A stretch of 64,000 nucleotides of DNA from Eubacterium ruminantium (GTDB lineage Bacteria; Bacillota; Clostridia; Lachnospirales; Lachnospiraceae): the NCBI GenBank assembly GCA_900108205.1, contig FNUU01000005.1, forward strand, positions 1-64,000. Reading direction: 5' to 3'. The position numbers were made by a program, and so were the translations under genes. Positions 33,201-40,604 of the stretch are shown piece by piece. A model generated the notes under the pieces. It searched no databases. It worked only from the letters and a program-made list of their open reading frames with translations, and was not told the origin of the DNA. How positions within the stretch are numbered: the first letter of the stretch is position 1; every line of letters starts with the position of its first letter.

Positions 33201-33642
33201 AATGCTCGTGCCATCTTTTTCCGGTCAGGTATGCTATATCCGTATAGCCATGATGCTCTATAAGGTGTGAAACAAGCCTGTAACATGGTTCGAAGCTATC
33301 GGTCAAAATACTTGGAAAATATTTGCTCTTGATATCAACCACCAGAACCGGACCGCTGAAATTCTTATGTATACGCTCCTCAAGTGCATCTCCCAGACCC
33401 GGCACCTGAATAGAATCCCGGAGCACAACAACAGCGTCATAATCTTCCGGCTCAAAAAGCTCGTAGATATGACTCTCCGCGACCTCCCTTATCTGCGTAT
33501 CCAAGTATTTTCTGTACATCGAAAATACACAGATCTCAAATTCATGTTTGAACGCCTCCTCCATGAAACCCTCTATGAAATTCTTCTGATATTCCTCATC
33601 ACACTGTCCCACAAGAACAGCAATTCTTCTCATCAGAACCAT
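30271..33642 (-). CDS. EAL phosphodiesterase with LacI-type ligand-binding domain and beta-rich tail
   Basis: 1123 residues, no signal peptide or obvious membrane helix. Residues 5-285 form a LacI/periplasmic-binding-like sensor (PQAVACANDQMAIGLCKALE, DIAVIGFDS), followed by a CGCGC motif and a middle region (about 300-490). The EAL domain (about 507-750) keeps YEALMR, the Asn of FINSIP, EFTEEAE, LDDYGTGYSN, KIDRSLL and AEGVET, so c-di-GMP hydrolysis is expected. The tail (about 765-1115) has repeated short strands rich in Gly (GIGAGF, CIGSGMGGNI, GIGSMNGS, SIGSFSG), like a beta-helix carbohydrate-binding domain. It opens a three-gene c-di-GMP cluster. Confidence 0.85.
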   Translation of the reverse strand: MVLMRRIAVLVGQCDEEYQKNFIEGFMEEAFKHEFEICVFSMYRKYLDTQIREVAESHIYELFEPEDYDAVVVLRDSIQVPGLGDALEERIHKNFSGPVLVVDIKSKYFPSILTDSFEPCYRLVSHLIEHHGYTDIAYLTGKRWHEHSIMRLEAYKKAMADHGLEVSEDRIMYGDFWYTSGEAAAEQLMASGRLPQAVACANDQMAIGLCKALESGGINVGSDIAVIGFDSTEDGRRSPHPLTSCLLPARENGAYSAKYVDDMLSGRPVQKYQPKASIFIGESCGCGCDMLNKPEMVRKGMLRPVWDTDISAEGFDSVYNSMLNNLICEKNFIPFVNLVYSYVYQMGEDIEQFSLCLCEHWKDMETNPDVIPEEIGMSRHMIRVVNYGKDDGANYAGISEAFDRRDLLPELKNRGRKPRAYFFTPLYNEDKCFGYGVISYGDKIRSYDRIYREWMMLTSVGFEWLRRSQLIRLLENTQQTMKLHDNNRSGDILLLPEERQELDLVMKILDENLFIYHYQPIVDVNTASIYSYEALMRSGTDVRISPFKIIKYAGIKGRLSDVEKATFLNVLDFVDKNIDLLQDRKIFINSIPGIRVNPETDKLIDEYFLKYPDNIVVEFTEEAELADEELDRLNNRLGSLGVWTALDDYGTGYSNISNLLRYMPKIVKIDRSLLSGIQDKPDKKHFVKDIIDFCHHNGMLALAEGVETSAELQMVIFLGADLIQGFYTGRPSSQLIPDLPEDIKAEITEYVRERDEGTIRHSYRSGQTNRVILAGLTSGGYTDIVIGAENVVYKDISLIGAPGVDTDLFISIEDGYTGRLDFDNVSFTAAGRHQCMEVGENVNLTIVLKNDNRLRFGGIHVPESSRVIFEGEGNLKIELESSGFGIGAGFDEKCGNLIFNQDGEIHIISKGRQGVCIGSGMGGNIAVKRGKYILECNGSKSLGIGFFDADGKFDIRTCLLEIRLSSVNCVGIGSMNGSVDFYAEHSTISITGGGTDTISIGSFSGDIVRISAQRVYFESSIRSDRALFMGSVEGRSEVALDSCRLGLSISGERALPFGNVDGNQHIELIKCDMSVIVNNEYGCMVFGKDEDFIMDTAMGGKPNIIFCGNPVESFLISEEKKES

Positions 33643-33738
33643 ATAACGCCCCCATTTTACCCTTATAACGTTTGATTTTACGATTTGCCTGTAAGATTCG
33701 TTTATACAATTCGTAAATATTCTTCTTTAATAATATCA

Positions 33739-33776
33739 AAAAATCGCTGTATGCGCTAGACCTACAGCGATTTTCT
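33739..33776. repeat. 38-bp hairpin repeat, copy 1
   Basis: AAAAAATCGCTGTA and TACAGCGATTTTC arms around a loop containing GCGCTAGACC. It has the form of a bidirectional terminator but lies between two divergent genes, where no transcript needs ending. Confidence 0.7.
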
Positions 33777-33857
33777 TTGATTTTTGGTAAGTAATATAAT
33801 CCACGTAACAGTGGCAGGAATACATCTGTGGGATGTACCAACGTGGAAGGGTCAAAA

Positions 33858-33886
33858 TTGCTTATCATCAGATGATGTGTTATAAT
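33858..33886 (+). promoter_or_regulatory. Promoter of the HD-GYP gene
   Basis: TTGCTT (33858-33863), 17-nt spacer, TATAAT (33881-33886), giving a 5' leader of about 150 nt. Confidence 0.7.
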
Positions 33887-34041
33887 ATTATTTAATTGTG
33901 AGTTATTCAAACATCTCTCTAAGTCACAGTTAAATTCTATCAGATAATACCGATAAATATTTGCCGCCGTTTCGTCACTGTTTTTCCAATGTTCTTCCGC
34001 AGCATACGAAAGAATAACGGAAAATAGAAAGGATAAGTGCA

Positions 34042-35472
34042 ATGGAAATACCCAATCAGCTTACAACTATACTTATATATTTTTACTCAGCAGGAATACA
34101 TATCGGATTTGTTTTAATATCGAAAAAATGTTTTTTTGACAAATACCGACTCGACAGGGTCATTATGCTGTTTTTGCTTTCACCGTCCATAGGGGCAACT
34201 ATCATGCATCAGATTACCGACAAAATATATTTCGGTGAAAGCATTGACGATCTCATACGTGGACATCTGATATATATAGCATTGGTGGCGCTTGTAGTGG
34301 CAATCCAGCTTCCGCTCTATCTTTGGTTTGTAAAGCCTCAAAACAAATCCGTTGCGGCATTTATATATCTGAGCTGCCTTACCTTTATAGTCTATAACGA
34401 TTATGTTGAGAATGTTTATGACAATTTAAGTATAACAGGGAATATCTGGATCAAGAATATACTCATGATCATAGCCGCAGTATTTTTTTACAGATTTGTT
34501 ATTCTTCCGCTTTCTTCTATCACAAGGATAAAGCAGAATCGAAGCATGTCGGTATTTGTTATTATTCCGGCAGTAGCAATCGCAATAAAGCTTTTACTCC
34601 TCATATTGAAGGATATTTCAAATGAATACAGTTATTACGGCACGCGTGTAGGAGCTACTCAGGAATATAAATCTTCTGGCAAAGTACTGAAACCATATTT
34701 CAAAGACTTTGTAAAAGGATGGGAAATGTACCGGGAAATCTATACGATTGCCTGCTACAGCATGATTGCGATGCTGATCATAGCATTTGTGGTTATCGTA
34801 CGTAATGTGATACAGCTGAATGAGATAAGCCGCCAGAATCTCGAGATCCAGGCAGCCAGGGATGATGTGAAGGAATTGTCGGTCGAAGTGATGGAGGCGC
34901 TCGCTCATACGATAGATGCGAAGGACAAATATACCAACGGCCATTCCATCCGCGTCGCGCAGTATTCACGGATGATTGCCATGAAAATGGGCTTATCCGC
35001 CGAAAGCTGCGAAAATATATACTATATGGGACTTCTTCATGATATAGGAAAGATTGGTGTCCCGAATGAAATCATCAACAAACCCCAGCGACTTACCGAC
35101 TCGGAATATGCTGTCATAAAAACACACCCAACCATAGGATATGATATTCTTTCAGAGATCAAGACCCGTCCGGATCTGGCCAAGGGTGCCAACTGGCATC
35201 ATGAGCGCTATGACGGAAAAGGTTATCCCGATAGATTATCCGGTGAAGACATTCCTCTTGAGGCAAGGATCATTGCCGTGGCCGACAGTTATTATGCGAT
35301 GACCTCCAACCGCAGCTACCGGAATTATCTGCCACAGGATGTCGTCCGGTCAGAATTGGAAAAGAATAAAAATACTCAGTTTGATCCGGATATTGCAGAT
35401 ATTATGATTGCGATCATCGATGAAGATAAGGATTACAGGTTACACGAACTGTCTGAGGAAGACTCCGAGTAA
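34042..35472 (+). CDS. Membrane-bound HD-GYP phosphodiesterase
   Basis: 476 residues. The N-terminal ~275 residues hold about seven hydrophobic helices in two blocks (for example LIYIALVALVVAIQLPLYLW and IACYSMIAMLIIAFVVIV), an integral-membrane sensor of unknown ligand. The cytoplasmic domain has the HD-GYP signatures: NGHSIRVAQYSRM (about 300), LLHDIGKIGVP (about 332), HHERYDGKGYPDRL (about 387) and VADSYYAMTSNRSYR. These residues predict c-di-GMP hydrolysis to pGG/GMP. AAAGGAT lies before the ATG. It is the only plus-strand gene among its neighbours, divergent from the EAL gene. Confidence 0.88.
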   Translation: MEIPNQLTTILIYFYSAGIHIGFVLISKKCFFDKYRLDRVIMLFLLSPSIGATIMHQITDKIYFGESIDDLIRGHLIYIALVALVVAIQLPLYLWFVKPQNKSVAAFIYLSCLTFIVYNDYVENVYDNLSITGNIWIKNILMIIAAVFFYRFVILPLSSITRIKQNRSMSVFVIIPAVAIAIKLLLLILKDISNEYSYYGTRVGATQEYKSSGKVLKPYFKDFVKGWEMYREIYTIACYSMIAMLIIAFVVIVRNVIQLNEISRQNLEIQAARDDVKELSVEVMEALAHTIDAKDKYTNGHSIRVAQYSRMIAMKMGLSAESCENIYYMGLLHDIGKIGVPNEIINKPQRLTDSEYAVIKTHPTIGYDILSEIKTRPDLAKGANWHHERYDGKGYPDRLSGEDIPLEARIIAVADSYYAMTSNRSYRNYLPQDVVRSELEKNKNTQFDPDIADIMIAIIDEDKDYRLHELSEEDSE

Positions 35473-35507
35473 ACGACAGATAACCGTGACAGGCACATTG
35501 TTCCCCA

Positions 35508-37250
35508 TTAAACAGCCTTTTCTGCTGCGACCTTTCTTGCTTCCTCTTCAGGGAGCGGTCTGCCCCAGATATATCCCTGGACAAAATCACATCCAACAGT
35601 TTTGAGCGTATCAAGCTGCTCCTGCTCCTCCACGCCTTCTGCTATAACATCAAAGCCCATGATGTGACCGATGGATACAATGGCAGCAACATACTGCTTG
35701 GAAGAATCGCTCAGATTCATCTTATCCACAAAGGATTTATCAATCTTCAGAAGATTTGCAGGGAATCTGTTGAGATAGCTGAGCGATGAATAACCTGTTC
35801 CGAAATCGTCAATAGCAATCTTTATACCCAGTTTCTTCAATTCATCAATTACCTGTACAGCTTTATCGACAGAATCAATCATAATAGATTCCGTTATCTC
35901 AACCTCAATCTGTTCAGGCGCCACATCGGAAGCCTTGATTATATCCTTGATTTCGTCAAGGAATCCATTTTTCATAAGATGTCTTACGGATACATTCACG
36001 CTGAGCGTGATATCGATATTGTATTCCTTTATCAGCTTTCCAAAGAATAAGGCAGACTTTCTGAATACGATTGCGTCAACCAGATCTATCAGACCGACCT
36101 TTTCAGCGACCGGGATAAAAATGCCCGGACTTACCATATTTCCGTCAGGATCCTTCATTCGTGCAAGAGCTTCAAAGCCGCGCAGTTTATGCGAAAAATC
36201 AAACTGAGGCTGAAGATGGAAAAAGATATTGTCATTTTCAATAGCAGCCCTGAGCAGTCTTTCGGTCTCCAGATTTTTAGCATCATTTGCCATATCAGGA
36301 GCAAATCTGAGAATACGGCTGCTGCTGTTGATACGCTTGACCTCCTGCATCGCTGCATTTGCGCATGAACCAAGCTTATCATTTGTTTTTCCGTCTTCCG
36401 GATACTTTGCATATCCGAAGCTGCCTGTGAGATAAAAATCACATGAATCTACCGTCAGGCGTTCACCAAGCATCTCTTCGTACCGACTGATTGTCTTAAG
36501 GATATCTTCCTCAGAGCTATAATCACAGATTACCAAAGCGAACTCATCTCCACCTATCCTGGCTATAAAATCCGTTGTTTCCGTGATATCCGAATTGGTA
36601 ATTGCCTCCCATCTGGATGCGATCTCCCGGAGAACAAGATTTCCGTTCTCATAACCCATCGAATCATTTATACTGTTAAAGTTATTAATATCTATCCAGA
36701 CCAGAGCAAATTCCTTATCACGGCTGATCAGGTTTTTCAATAATGTTGAGCAGGCGAATCTGTTAGGCAGACCGGTAAGATCATCCTTGACAGCCCGGTC
36801 ACGAAGACTGATATAAGCCTGTTCCACCTTTTTATTATTGAGATATACTACTGTGATAGCTATCATTGCCAGCAGATTACTGAAGATACCCGGCAGACTT
36901 CTGATATTATTGCCGCGGATAACTCCGATCAGAATACCTGGGAGCTGGGCAACCAATAAAGTAAGCGCAGAAACATAGCCTAATCTTCCACACCAGAGAG
37001 TCATCAGTATAACACATATATTTGCCAGAGCAGAGAACACTCCCGCAAATGCATTTATCGGAATAAGATGACCGAAGAGCTGTACCGAGCCTTGCAGCCC
37101 GGCAGATAAGCTGACCAAAAATGTACCTGTCAGATATAACACCAGAAGAAGAATAAATACATATATGGGCGATTTTTGGCGCACACTAATACTGTCAAGC
37201 GTGGATTCAATTATCTTTTTTCTGTAACGTTTTCTATCACTTTTTTTCAT
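35508..37250 (-). CDS. Membrane GGDEF-EAL protein
   Basis: 580 residues. Five or so hydrophobic segments (about 28-155) form an N-terminal membrane domain. The GGDEF domain (about 160-320) has an intact RIGGDEFALVI (about 230) and lacks a clear upstream RxxD inhibitory site. The EAL domain (about 335-575) keeps FEALARM, the Asn of VNVS, EITES, IDDFGTGYSSL, KIDKSFV and AEGVEE. Both cyclase and phosphodiesterase activities are therefore possible. GGAGGACGG precedes the ATG. It is convergent with the HD-GYP gene. Confidence 0.9.
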   Translation of the reverse strand: MKKSDRKRYRKKIIESTLDSISVRQKSPIYVFILLLVLYLTGTFLVSLSAGLQGSVQLFGHLIPINAFAGVFSALANICVILMTLWCGRLGYVSALTLLVAQLPGILIGVIRGNNIRSLPGIFSNLLAMIAITVVYLNNKKVEQAYISLRDRAVKDDLTGLPNRFACSTLLKNLISRDKEFALVWIDINNFNSINDSMGYENGNLVLREIASRWEAITNSDITETTDFIARIGGDEFALVICDYSSEEDILKTISRYEEMLGERLTVDSCDFYLTGSFGYAKYPEDGKTNDKLGSCANAAMQEVKRINSSSRILRFAPDMANDAKNLETERLLRAAIENDNIFFHLQPQFDFSHKLRGFEALARMKDPDGNMVSPGIFIPVAEKVGLIDLVDAIVFRKSALFFGKLIKEYNIDITLSVNVSVRHLMKNGFLDEIKDIIKASDVAPEQIEVEITESIMIDSVDKAVQVIDELKKLGIKIAIDDFGTGYSSLSYLNRFPANLLKIDKSFVDKMNLSDSSKQYVAAIVSIGHIMGFDVIAEGVEEQEQLDTLKTVGCDFVQGYIWGRPLPEEEARKVAAEKAV

Positions 37251-37308
37251 GAATCCGTCCTCCTGCAGTAGTTTACCAGAGAATCAAATAACCCACTTAT
37301 ATAATAAC

Positions 37309-37346
37309 AAAAAATCGCTGTAAATGCTATATCTACAGCGATTTTT
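37309..37346. repeat. 38-bp hairpin repeat, copy 2
   Basis: AAAAAATCGCTGTA and TACAGCGATTTTT arms around AATGCTATATC. On the minus strand it is followed by T residues, so it can end the ATPase transcript. TTTACA at its edge and TATAAG 17 nt later could serve as the GGDEF-EAL promoter. Confidence 0.7.
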
Positions 37347-37403
37347 ATCGTCTGCTGAACAGTGACAGGCCGTGACAGGCACCATTATCGGCAAAACCGG
37401 TTC

Positions 37404-38735
37404 TCAGATAAACGGAAGCATATATATGGGAAGGCAGATCACATCCTTATCCTTTGCATAATCTTTTGTATATACAAGATACCTCTTAAGGATCCTGTCG
37501 GAATACTTTTCGCAAAAATGGTCCAACGAAGCATGTTTCTTATACCCCGAGGACTTGATTTCCAAAGGACAGATCTTGTTTTTCCGCGTTATCAGAAAAT
37601 CCACTTCATAATTGTGTCTGGATGAGGGATTCATGAAAGTGTGATAAAACAATTCATTTCCCGTTGCCGCGAGCATTTGAGCCACCACATTTTCATACAG
37701 ATAACCAAGATTGGCGGATAGTTTATCACTTAGGAGTTTTTCGTAAATCTCATTCTCTGTAAAATCCCTGTCCTTGAACATAAGCGTTATGAATAGTCCT
37801 GTATCACAGACAAACATCTTAAACTTTGCCAGATCTATGGTTCCCGACATTCCCACATTGGGATCATCTGCGTGGTAGGATACAAGCACTGTCTTTGAAT
37901 CCTTCATCTCAGCGATTAACTGAAGGAGGTCATCCGCCCTCACATCCCTTTTCAGCACGCTGCTTACATGATACCGGCATGTATTCTTGTTTAACTGTGC
38001 CGGTATCGCATCAAATAACATGGATGCCCGTCCTGTGGAGTCAATCTTCACAAAATCATCTTGATACAGGTTCAGGATATCCCGCTTTACCAGGTCAACC
38101 TTTTTGAAATTATTTGTGTTTATATATGCCTCTACCGCCTGCGGCATTCCTCCAACGAGCATATACAGCCTGAAATCACGGAGAAGCTTTCTGTTTGTCT
38201 GCTGCCCCAGTGGTTTTTCCATTTCAAAAAACTGCTTAATAACATTGTAGCCTGTATTGTCTCCTATTGCCCAAAGAAACTCCTCATAATCCATGGGATA
38301 CATTTTGATTTTCCGTTCTTCACTCGGAATAACAATATCCTTTACATTCTTCTTTATGGAAATAAGGGAACCGGTCTCAATATAATCATACCGGTGATCC
38401 TTAACAAGATGCTTTATCGCCTGACGGGCTAACGGACATTTCTGCACTTCGTCAAAAATGATAACCGATTTTCTCTCTTTCAAATCAATCTTATACTGAA
38501 GCTGCAGCTGAAGAAAAAGATAGTTAAGATCTGAAATGTCCTCAAATAAATCTCTTGTAGTCTTGGATGCGATAGAAAAATCAATCAGTATATAGCTTTC
38601 ATACTCGTTTTTTGCAAATTCTTCAGCCACCGTAGACTTACCGATTCGTCTCGCACCTTCGATCATAGCTGCTGTCTGACCATCAGATTCTCTCTTCCAA
38701 TCCAGAAGGGTATCATATACTTTACGCTTAAACAT
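37404..38735 (-). CDS. AAA_14/DUF4143 ATPase
   Basis: 443 residues from ATG at 38735, which follows AAGGAA; an extension to 38756 is possible. The Walker A motif is EGARRIGKST (about 22-31) and Walker B SVIIFDEVQKCP. The C-terminal DUF4143 domain has the PD-(D/E)XK-like segment SSRHNYEVDFLITRKNKICPLEIKSSG, cited here in part as EVDFLI and LEIKSSG, which keeps E-D and ExK residues. Such proteins are widespread in gut anaerobes and archaea with no agreed function; toxin, defence or DNA metabolism roles have been suggested. Three 33-bp-spaced repeats lie upstream. Confidence 0.85.
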   Translation of the reverse strand: MFKRKVYDTLLDWKRESDGQTAAMIEGARRIGKSTVAEEFAKNEYESYILIDFSIASKTTRDLFEDISDLNYLFLQLQLQYKIDLKERKSVIIFDEVQKCPLARQAIKHLVKDHRYDYIETGSLISIKKNVKDIVIPSEERKIKMYPMDYEEFLWAIGDNTGYNVIKQFFEMEKPLGQQTNRKLLRDFRLYMLVGGMPQAVEAYINTNNFKKVDLVKRDILNLYQDDFVKIDSTGRASMLFDAIPAQLNKNTCRYHVSSVLKRDVRADDLLQLIAEMKDSKTVLVSYHADDPNVGMSGTIDLAKFKMFVCDTGLFITLMFKDRDFTENEIYEKLLSDKLSANLGYLYENVVAQMLAATGNELFYHTFMNPSSRHNYEVDFLITRKNKICPLEIKSSGYKKHASLDHFCEKYSDRILKRYLVYTKDYAKDKDVICLPIYMLPFI

Positions 38736-38770
38736 TGTCACTGATTCCTTTCGCATTTTCTTTCATCCTA

Positions 38771-38864
38771 TTTATCCCCAATGTCGCACTTTCTTTTGTC
38801 TGTTTTATCCCCAAAGTCGCACTTTCTTTTGAGTAATTTTAACGCAAAATCGCATTTTCGTCAA
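38771..38864. repeat. Three direct repeats at exact 33-bp spacing upstream of the first ATPase
   Basis: Two nearly identical copies (38771-38798 and 38804-38831; core CCCCAA-(T/A)-GTCGCACTTTC) differ at one base; a degenerate third copy follows with its TCGCA core again 33 bp away (38850). They lie 36-130 bp before the ATPase start. Confidence 0.65.
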
Positions 38865-38930
38865 CTCTTTTGTCTATAGGTATTTTCAAGCTTAGGAATC
38901 CATATTTTCTTTTGACAGGCGCCATTATCT

Positions 38931-40193
38931 TTAGTCCAGAATAAATTTATAGGCAGGTATCACTTCAATCGTTAAGCCATCTTTCGTAATTGTTCGTTCT
39001 TCTTCATTAGTCACAATGATAAGGCGTTTTATTCCTTCCGTTTTCTTTGCAAAAGATATGAGACTTTTTGTTTCTCTGTCTTCCGCCGTTTCTATGCTAT
39101 AAGCAACCTGTATGGCGCATTTTTCTTCCGGAAGATAAAAATCTATGTCAATTCCAGTTTGCGCGGATTTGAAATAATATACCTCCTCGCCATACCTGCG
39201 CTTTAAGCATACTGCTACCGCATTTTCCAAAAGTGCTGATGGTTTATCTGTCAGGAACAGCGACAAAAGGCCGTTATCGTAAAAATAGAACCTTGGCGTA
39301 CTCTCCTTTTCGGCAAATTCGGAAACATAATTTTTGTTTCTAAACAAAAGATACGCATTTTCTGCATAAGATGAATAATCTATCATGGCATCCGTTGACG
39401 TCTTAGTTCCTGTAGCCTTAACGTTTCTCGCCAGCGTATTAAAGGAAATCTCATGCATCACGGTTTCAGCTATTTTCTTTATCATAAGCCGAAGCGCCAT
39501 CTTATTATTAACGTTTTCACGTTCCACGATGTCCCCCAACAGAACCTTCTCATAGACGCTTTTAATGTATTCTCTTTTGTTAGTTAAAAGTTGCGCCTCA
39601 GGAAATCCACCGCTTATAACATATTCCTGGTATCCCCTGCGAATCTTTGCAGACTTGGAGGTCGTAAGCATTGCCTTTTCATCATGAGCTATCTTCTTGT
39701 AATCCAGTGATTCAGATAGCGAAAACGGCATGATCATTTTGGACAAGTATCTTCCGCCAAGAGCCTTTTCCATCTCAGAACTTAGCATTTTGGCATTGCT
39801 TCCCGTAATATACACTCGCTTCTTCTGGTCAGCCATTCTTCTGGCAAAGTGTTCCCATCCGTCTATGATCTGAATCTCATCAAAGAAATAGTATATGTCT
39901 TTTGCATCCGATAATTCATGTGCCGTCTCAACAATGTCATTAAAGTCTTCCTTCTTGAAGCCCAAGAGTCTGTCGTCTTCAAAATTTACGTAAACAATCT
40001 GTGACCATTCACAGCCTCCTTCAACAAGCTCCCTTGCAATCTTATATAACAGAGTAGATTTTCCTGCTCTTCTAAGTCCCACAAAAATATAATTGACGTT
40101 CTTTTCAAAGACGTAATTCCGTTCGATGATCTCAGCGTTTTGTATTATCTCAATCTGCTCTAAAATAACACGTTTCAATACGTTATGATTCAT
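38931..40193 (-). CDS. AAA_14/DUF4143 ATPase, second copy
   Basis: 420 residues starting MNHNVLKRVILEQ, chosen because GGGAGG lies 5 nt upstream of this ATG. Walker A is FVGLRRAGKSTLL (about 42-54), Walker B IYYFFDEIQIIDGWE, and an arginine-rich sensor region ITGSNAKML follows. The C-terminal DUF4143 domain ends with the nuclease-like QTGIDIDFYLPEEKCAIQVAYS, where the usual ExK is QVA, so the nuclease core is probably degenerate. It differs clearly from the neighbouring ATPase, so this is not a recent duplication. Its promoter contains a palindromic operator. Confidence 0.85.
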   Translation of the reverse strand: MNHNVLKRVILEQIEIIQNAEIIERNYVFEKNVNYIFVGLRRAGKSTLLYKIARELVEGGCEWSQIVYVNFEDDRLLGFKKEDFNDIVETAHELSDAKDIYYFFDEIQIIDGWEHFARRMADQKKRVYITGSNAKMLSSEMEKALGGRYLSKMIMPFSLSESLDYKKIAHDEKAMLTTSKSAKIRRGYQEYVISGGFPEAQLLTNKREYIKSVYEKVLLGDIVERENVNNKMALRLMIKKIAETVMHEISFNTLARNVKATGTKTSTDAMIDYSSYAENAYLLFRNKNYVSEFAEKESTPRFYFYDNGLLSLFLTDKPSALLENAVAVCLKRRYGEEVYYFKSAQTGIDIDFYLPEEKCAIQVAYSIETAEDRETKSLISFAKKTEGIKRLIIVTNEEERTITKDGLTIEVIPAYKFILD

Positions 40194-40234
40194 GCCCGCC
40201 TCCCAATATCGCTTCGACACGATGTTTTGTATTG

Positions 40235-40263
40235 ATATTATCGTGTGTGCACGATAATGTCAA
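40235..40263 (-). promoter_or_regulatory. Promoter with an operator palindrome in the spacer
   Basis: Minus strand TTGACA (40263-40258), 17-nt spacer, TAATAT (40240-40235). The inverted repeat ATTATCGTG / CACGATAAT with a 4-nt centre (40237-40258) occupies the spacer and part of both boxes, so a bound regulator would block RNA polymerase. Confidence 0.7.
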
Positions 40264-40500
40264 TATTTTTTATCGTGTACGAGTAACATTTTTATCGTAT
40301 GTGGGAAACAAAAGCCATGTAAATGGTTATCTTTCTCCAATCAAGTAGTTATGTAAAATTGTACAATTTTACACGAATATCGAGTTATCTATGATTATCC
40401 CATATCAAAAGAGACGAACCAAGGTACAGACTATTTACCATTTACCTTTTACCACGCACGAGCGGTTTACCGCTTACGTACATACTATTTACCATTTACC

Positions 40501-40538
40501 AAAAAATCGCTGCAAGTGCTATACCTACAGCGATTTTC
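40501..40538. terminator. 38-bp hairpin repeat, copy 3, terminator of the 15-kb operon
   Basis: Arms AAAAAATCGCTGCA and TACAGCGATTTTC around AGTGCTATACC. On the minus strand the stem ends in six T residues and lies 67 nt past the stop of the giant gene. Confidence 0.7.
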
Positions 40539-40604
40539 GACCTGTTTTTGTTACATTTTCTTGACTGTGTCAGGCAGATTGTTCATCGTTTTTGATTTTG
40601 TTTT

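Larger units (their letters stand above)
33643..34041. other. Divergent intergenic region of the EAL and HD-GYP genes
   Basis: Contains a 38-bp hairpin repeat (33739-33776), a plus-strand promoter (33858-33886) and a roughly 150-nt leader before the HD-GYP gene. I looked for a GEMM-type c-di-GMP aptamer in the leader and did not see its conserved segments. Confidence 0.5.
40194..40604. other. Intergenic region between the giant operon and the second ATPase gene
   Basis: Holds the ATPase promoter/operator (40235-40263), further ATCGTG half-sites near 40217, 40272 and 40294, two copies of ACTATTTACCATTTACC (40430-40446 and 40484-40500), a third copy of the 38-bp hairpin (40501-40538) and a TGTCAGGC word near 40568. 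No gene is visible. Confidence 0.55.

Noticed and set aside
33887..34041. c-di-GMP riboswitch in the HD-GYP leader
   Set aside because: The 150-nt leader lacks the conserved GEMM segments and clear paired arms; no support was found.
33599..34042. 147-codon minus-strand open frame between the EAL and HD-GYP genes
   Set aside because: It overlaps the EAL start and crosses the 38-bp hairpin and the plus-strand promoter of the HD-GYP gene; the sequence resembles no protein and there is no suitable ribosome binding site.
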